Assembly: GCA_028023455.1 (NCBI GenBank)
Contig: JAQFVV010012405.1
Location: forward strand, 6,409,334 to 6,473,333
From: Epiperipatus broadwayi
Lineage: Eukaryota; Onychophora; Udeonychophora; Euonychophora; Peripatidae
Direction of reading: 5' to 3'
DNA length: 64,000 nt
The translations under genes and the position numbers were made by a program. Positions 59,926 to 64,000 of the stretch are shown here, in pieces. Positions within the stretch are counted from its first letter, which is position 1; every line of letters starts with the position of its first letter. Under the pieces are notes generated by a model. The model ran no database searches and was not told where the DNA came from. It was given only the letters and a program-made list of their open reading frames with translations.

Positions 59926-60922
59926 ATATCTAGAATGACAGAGTGTGGAAATGTAGTTAAATATTATTAAGTTCTTTATTCCCAAAAGTATTACCTTTTG
60001 ATGTCCTGAATAAATGCATGTGTATGTATATTAATAGCAAATCTCAAGTATTATCCTACTCAGGTAGGATAATTAAGCAACAGACTATTAGAACCAAATA
60101 AAACACACAATAATCATATTAATAGTTTGCAACTGTTAGACTTTCTTTTAGCAGAATTTATTCTGGGTATCTCAGTTTTAGAGCTAGATTCTTATTTATA
60201 TATATTGGAATGGTTCAGATCCCCTAAAGGAATGAAGGTGATCACATCTAACTATAATCGGATTTAGGCTCTTCATATAGGATGCTATGAATGATATGAT
60301 TTAACTTTAATCCGAGATTGAATTCATTTCAAATGAGATAATTTACAAATTAAATATTCAATACAGATGCAATTTAGATTAATTCACTCAATCTTCACCT
60401 TTGTTGATGATTCTGTTATGCTCAGTATTTGAACTCAGGGTAGTTTTTATATTTAACTCTCTTCAGGTATTTCCATCAATATCTTACATTAGTAATAGTA
60501 CTTAATATAATTTCAATCAATTTTAAAATTAATTGCCACCAAATTATCAAGATATTAAATTAGTATGATATATGTATATGGGTATGTGTATTCATATCTT
60601 ATTTTATTTCCGAAAATAAATAAATAATTAAAATAAATCAGAGACCTTGAATTTAAAACAAACTTTAACATATTTATTAATAGATAACAATTTAAATTTA
60701 TTTTAAATAACAAAAACAATATTATAATAAGTGCTTTACATACATTTCTACTATTTTATAATATCAAATTAAAATAATACCTTTCCTTATCCCCATAGTA
60801 AATATGTATCATAACATGACCACATTTTAATAAATTATAAACAAGAAATAAAATTTTATAAATTCAACAAAATAAATTATAATAATACTAACTAGTAATA
60901 TTTCCCCTCTTTTCTTCCATAG
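59846..60922. other. No gene recognised
   Basis: AT-rich. 60135-60250 shows a weak resemblance to family E (CAGTTTTAGAGC..TAGATTC). It ends in TTTCCCCTCTTTTCTTCCATAG (60901-60922), a good-looking splice acceptor. Confidence 0.5.
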
Positions 60923-61066
60923 CGTAAGCTTGTGGTTAAAACACCTGTAGAGGTCCCTACTATCGCATTTTATACGCATATTGTCGAGGTTATAGCCTCA
61001 GTAAATACACCATATTACTTACGTAATCAATGTGCGTTTAATAAATTTATAATTAATACTAGCTAG
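60923..61066 (+). CDS. Possible terminal exon, 47 codons
   Basis: Directly after a strong pyrimidine tract and AG at 60922, the frame beginning CGT is open to TAG at 61064-61066. It starts [20 protein letters not shown] and continues [21 protein letters not shown] and CpG content are higher than the surroundings. A second reading ends the exon at a GTAAAT donor near 61003. A TAG directly before CGT means the frame only makes sense if spliced. No family is recognised. It could also be part of a transposon. Confidence 0.2.
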   Translation, partial: RKLVVKTPVEVPTIAFYTHIVEVIASVNTPYYLRNQCAFNKFIINTS

Positions 61067-61099
61067 CTAAATTTAATATGACATTGTATGTATAAATGA

Positions 61100-62372
61100 C
61101 TTAAATAATCTCCATTTACTTTCACTCCTTTAGTTTCCCATTTTAATCCACAAAATACTTCTTGCAGCACTGCTGTAAAAAGTTTTGGAGATATGGAGTC
61201 ACCTTGTCTTACACCTTTCTCAATGTTGACTTTCCCAGTATCATTATGTAATCTAATTGTTGCTGTTGCATTTTTATAAATATTCTTTAAAATATGACAA
61301 TATCCTGGATCTATACCTTGATGATCCAATGCTTTAATCACTGAAGAAATGTTTATAGAATCAAATGCCTTTTCATAATCTACAAATCCAAAACATAATG
61401 ACAACTCATATTCATTTGTCCTTTCTATAACTTCTCTCAATACTTGAATATGATCTACTGTACTAAAACCACTTTTAAATCCAGCTTGTTCTCTTGGTTG
61501 GTGAAAATCCAAGGTTCTCTGTAGACGAGTTGTAATTATCTTGGTAAAAATTTTATATAAAACTGATAAAAGGCTGATAGGTCTGTAATTTCTAATATCT
61601 TCTTTATCACCTTTTTTAAATATTAATATTATTACTGCATTCTTCCAATCATCCGGTACATCTTTATCATTTAGACATTTGGTATATAACTTTGCTAATA
61701 TTTTTTCTGTTTCTTCACCTGCTTCTTTTAATATATCAATTATAATTCCATCATTACCTGGAGCCTTTCCTTTTTTCATACATTTAATTGCATTTCTCAC
61801 TTCTTCATTTAAAATTCTGGGCAATTCGGAAGATCTAATAGATATAGGAGGTACTTGTTCTTTATTACTATATAATTCTTGATAAAAATCTTCTACCAAT
61901 TTCATAATGTCATCCCTCTTTTTAGTAATAAGTCCATCTTTTTTCCTTATTGCAGATATAAATTTCCTACCAATACCAAAATGTTGTTTTACATTCTTAA
62001 GACTTTTATTTTCTTCTACAGCTTTTCTTGCTAGTTCACAGTTATACTTTCTTATATCATTTTCAACTCTTTTCCGCACCATTTTACAAAATTCGAGATA
62101 TTCAATTCTTTTTAATGCATCATTCTTGCATATCTTCATATTCCTTCTTTTCTTCATAAGTTCTCTAGTCTCAGTAGAAATTTTATTAGTCAATTGCTGC
62201 TTTTTTCTACCAGCTATCTTTGTTGCAGTTTTTAAAAGTGTATCAGTTATTTTCATATTAATTTTATTCAAATCTGAATCATGTTCAAAATCTACTAATA
62301 CTTGAAACCGATTTGTAAGTTCTAATTTAAATTCATTAGAATGTTTCTGAAGATTACGAATATCAACTGTAA
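61100..62372 (-). pseudogene. RTE reverse transcriptase, N-terminal part (inverted segment)
   Basis: The minus-strand frame is open from about 62370 ([20 protein letters not shown]) through an ATG at 62271 and on to the junction; the stop at 61063 lies in flanking DNA. Counting from that [13 protein letters not shown] at 167-176, [17 protein letters not shown] at about 219-234, EQAGF at 261, [10 protein letters not shown] at 296-305 (catalytic Asp at 298), and [10 protein letters not shown] at 353-362. The FADD catalytic loop that should follow GDYLSHL is absent because the frame leaves the element there. The function would have been reverse transcription in the retrotransposon's own copying; severed from motif C, the product is inactive. 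The upstream endonuclease is missing. Confidence 0.92.
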
Positions 62373-63139
62373 ATTTCGCAGATGATGTAGTTGTTTTTGC
62401 AAATAATGCTTCCGAGCTGCAGGAAATGTTGCAGGAGTTATCAGATGAAAGTAGGAAAGTAGGACTAAAGATAAATGTTAAAAAGACTAAAGTAATGTTT
62501 AATCGATTTGCTCAAAATATGAAAATAAAGATTGATTATGATGAATTAGAAGAAGTTAAGAGTTACAAATACCTTGGTCAGATTATTAATACAGATGGAA
62601 ACATAATAGAGGAAATTAATCATAGAATTAAACTTGGTTGGAGTGCTTTTGGTAGAAATAACTTGATATTAAAAGGAAATATGCCTATGTGTTTGAAAAG
62701 AAAGGTTTTTAACAAATGTGTTTTACCAGTTCTTACTTATGGATCTGAGACTTGGACACTTAATAGAAGATCAATACAGAGACTTCAGACCACTCAAAGA
62801 AGTATGGAGAGATGTATGTTGGAAGTAACAAGAAGAGATCGAAAACGCAATGTATGGGTAAGAGAACAAACAGGTGTTACTGACCTCATTGAAAAAATTA
62901 AAAGATTGAAGTGGAGTTGGGCTGGACATATTGCTAGAAGAGATGATAATAGATGGACAATTGAAATTTTAAACTGGATTCCAAGAGATTGTAAAAGACC
63001 CAGAAGGAGACCACATGTAAGATGGATGGATGAAATAAGAAAATGTGTAGGGGTGATGTGGAGAAGAGAAGCTAAAGATCGGAGAAGATGGATTAAACTT
63101 GGAGAGACCTTCATCCTGCAGTGGATTGATAATGGTTGA
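62373..63139 (+). pseudogene. RTE reverse transcriptase, motif C to C-terminus
   Basis: In frame from [20 protein letters not shown] (FADD at 62375-62386) through ATG 62426 to the stop at 63137-63139, without a break. Next come [70 protein letters not shown], a basic PRDCKRPRRRPHVRW stretch and the final ILQWIDNG. This is the normal order for the thumb and C-terminal region of RTE-type proteins. It cannot be translated together with the first part because that lies on the other strand. It is the best-preserved reference for the eight 3' fragments elsewhere in the window. Confidence 0.93.
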
Positions 63140-63165
63140 TAATGATGATGATGATGTATAAATGA

Positions 63166-64000
63166 AGATTTTATATTATCCAATCCTTGTATAAGAATTC
63201 CAATTTTATAAGAACCCCCTTCTATGAGTAATCATTATTATGAAATAAAAGATTTTTCACCCAAGGATTTACACAAAGAATTATAAACAAATATTACTAA
63301 GTTAATTATGTTAGTAATAAACAAAAATTTATATTCTGCCAAGAATGAAATCAGTATGAAGAATAATAAAATCTTACCTCCATATTAAGTTATTTTTACC
63401 TTGGTGAAGTCGTTTTATAGAGAAGACCTCAATTTTATTTTAAAAAAATATTTAAATCAATGATCTTTCCATTTCTCTTTATTTAATAACTTTTTTAAAT
63501 TGACTATTTCAATGCAAACAGATTTTGGAAGCAAAGGAAATAAAATTAGATGTCCAAAGCTGATGGTACTCATAATGCTAAGATGTAATAAAAGTTTATG
63601 GTATTGTTCTAACTCTATCATTTATAAAATAATGTCCATTGAGGATAAAGTTCTTAATGTTCATTAAAGATAAACTTCTTTATTCCCTGGTTATCAATCT
63701 TCAGTGAATCATGTAGTATACTCTGTTGTTCAGAATTCTTCCTCTTATATGATGTTGATATCTTCTTCCATAAATTATTTTGATATAATACACATATAGT
63801 TTAGGAATTTCAGTAGGAGTAAACAATTACATTATTTTCAGATCATACAATAGCATTCAATCCTATGGCAAAATGATATTTTTATATACGTATTATCTTC
63901 TTAATATAATTTAATTTACATATATAAATGCTTTTTTTGATGAAAATTTACCTTCTTTATGATTCCAATTTAGAATGATTTTATTACTAGATTCTTTAAT
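63166..64000. other. No gene recognised
   Basis: AT-rich sequence to the window edge, with no repeat seen elsewhere and no long frame. Confidence 0.6.

Larger units (their letters stand above)
61088..63165 (+). mobile_element. RTE-type LINE with internal 5' inversion, between 12-bp target duplications
   Basis: ATGTATAAATGA at 61088-61099 and 63154-63165 brackets the element. Bases 61100-62372 are the 5' (linker plus reverse transcriptase motifs A and B) part in reverse; 62373-63153 are the rest in forward orientation, ending in an ATG/GAT repeat tail. The reversed part ends at LS(HL), exactly where the forward part begins with FADD, so nothing between them seems lost. This is the product expected from twin priming during insertion. 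The element is also 5'-truncated: no endonuclease domain is present. Near-intact frames imply a young insertion. Confidence 0.95.

Noticed and set aside
61907-62305. 132-codon plus-strand frame
   Set aside because: Antisense shadow of the RTE reverse transcriptase.
62794-63183. 129-codon minus-strand frame rich in His and Leu
   Set aside because: Antisense shadow of the RTE C-terminal region; the His run comes from the GAT tail.
1-64000. CRISPR array, operons or bacterial-type regulatory sites
   Set aside because: No regularly spaced identical short repeats and no prokaryotic gene organisation; the tandem repeats present are microsatellites or 187-434-bp units.
1-64000. LTR retrotransposon or endogenous retrovirus
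   Set aside because: No pair of long direct terminal repeats bounding gag/pol-like sequence, and no integrase or protease motif seen.

Overview
The window reads as a gene-poor, AT-rich piece of an invertebrate animal nuclear genome. The whole window is strongly AT-rich by eye. It has no prokaryotic gene packing and no long uninterrupted host gene. It is full of eukaryotic transposable-element remnants: RTE-like and other non-LTR retrotransposons, mariner, pogo/Tigger-like and hAT DNA transposons, tRNA-derived SINEs, and many foldback repeats. The species cannot be fixed from sequence alone.

Layout. 1-889 and 10430-11498 are two oppositely oriented pogo/Tigger-like elements that keep the transposase C-terminal tail. 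8.3-9.4 kb and 13.9-15.8 kb hold a repeat family (here 'family A') of about 420-430 bp, two units of which lie in tandem. 15.9-16.4 kb is a broken hAT/GTF2IRD2-type zinc-finger gene on the minus strand. From 16.8 to 35.5 kb the sequence alternates between RTE fragments, palindromic 'family C' repeats, a tRNA-Gly-like sequence at 28.1 kb and reverse-transcriptase remnants. 36.2 kb has a doubled tRNA-derived SINE. 37.6-38.1 kb is a 427-bp hAT-type element with an exact 8-bp target duplication. 38.3-39.8 kb is a second LINE type, split by a SINE-like repeat. 40.0-41.5 kb has an RTE fragment and a mariner relic. 46.2-47.8 kb is a duplicated segment whose second copy carries a 112-bp insertion. 47.9-48.4 kb and 51.4-51.7 kb are long inverted repeats, the latter with perfect 84-nt arms. 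53.7-57.7 kb holds more repeats. 58.8-61.1 kb has the best, though weak, candidates for host exons and a SINE with a 17-bp target duplication. 61.1-63.2 kb is the youngest and most informative element: an RTE copy whose 5' part is inverted in place between 12-bp target duplications.

Only the RTE copy at 61-63 kb has long, intact-looking coding sequence (reverse transcriptase motifs A and B on the minus strand, motif C and the C-terminal region on the plus strand), and the inversion has made it non-functional. At least eight other 3'-end copies of the same RTE are present with differing decay, so the family has been active over a long time. The ~100-bp tRNA-Gly-derived SINE also has clean target duplications. 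I found no convincing multi-gene system. The window is best understood as intergenic or intronic DNA shaped by transposition and by unusually frequent inverted-repeat formation.
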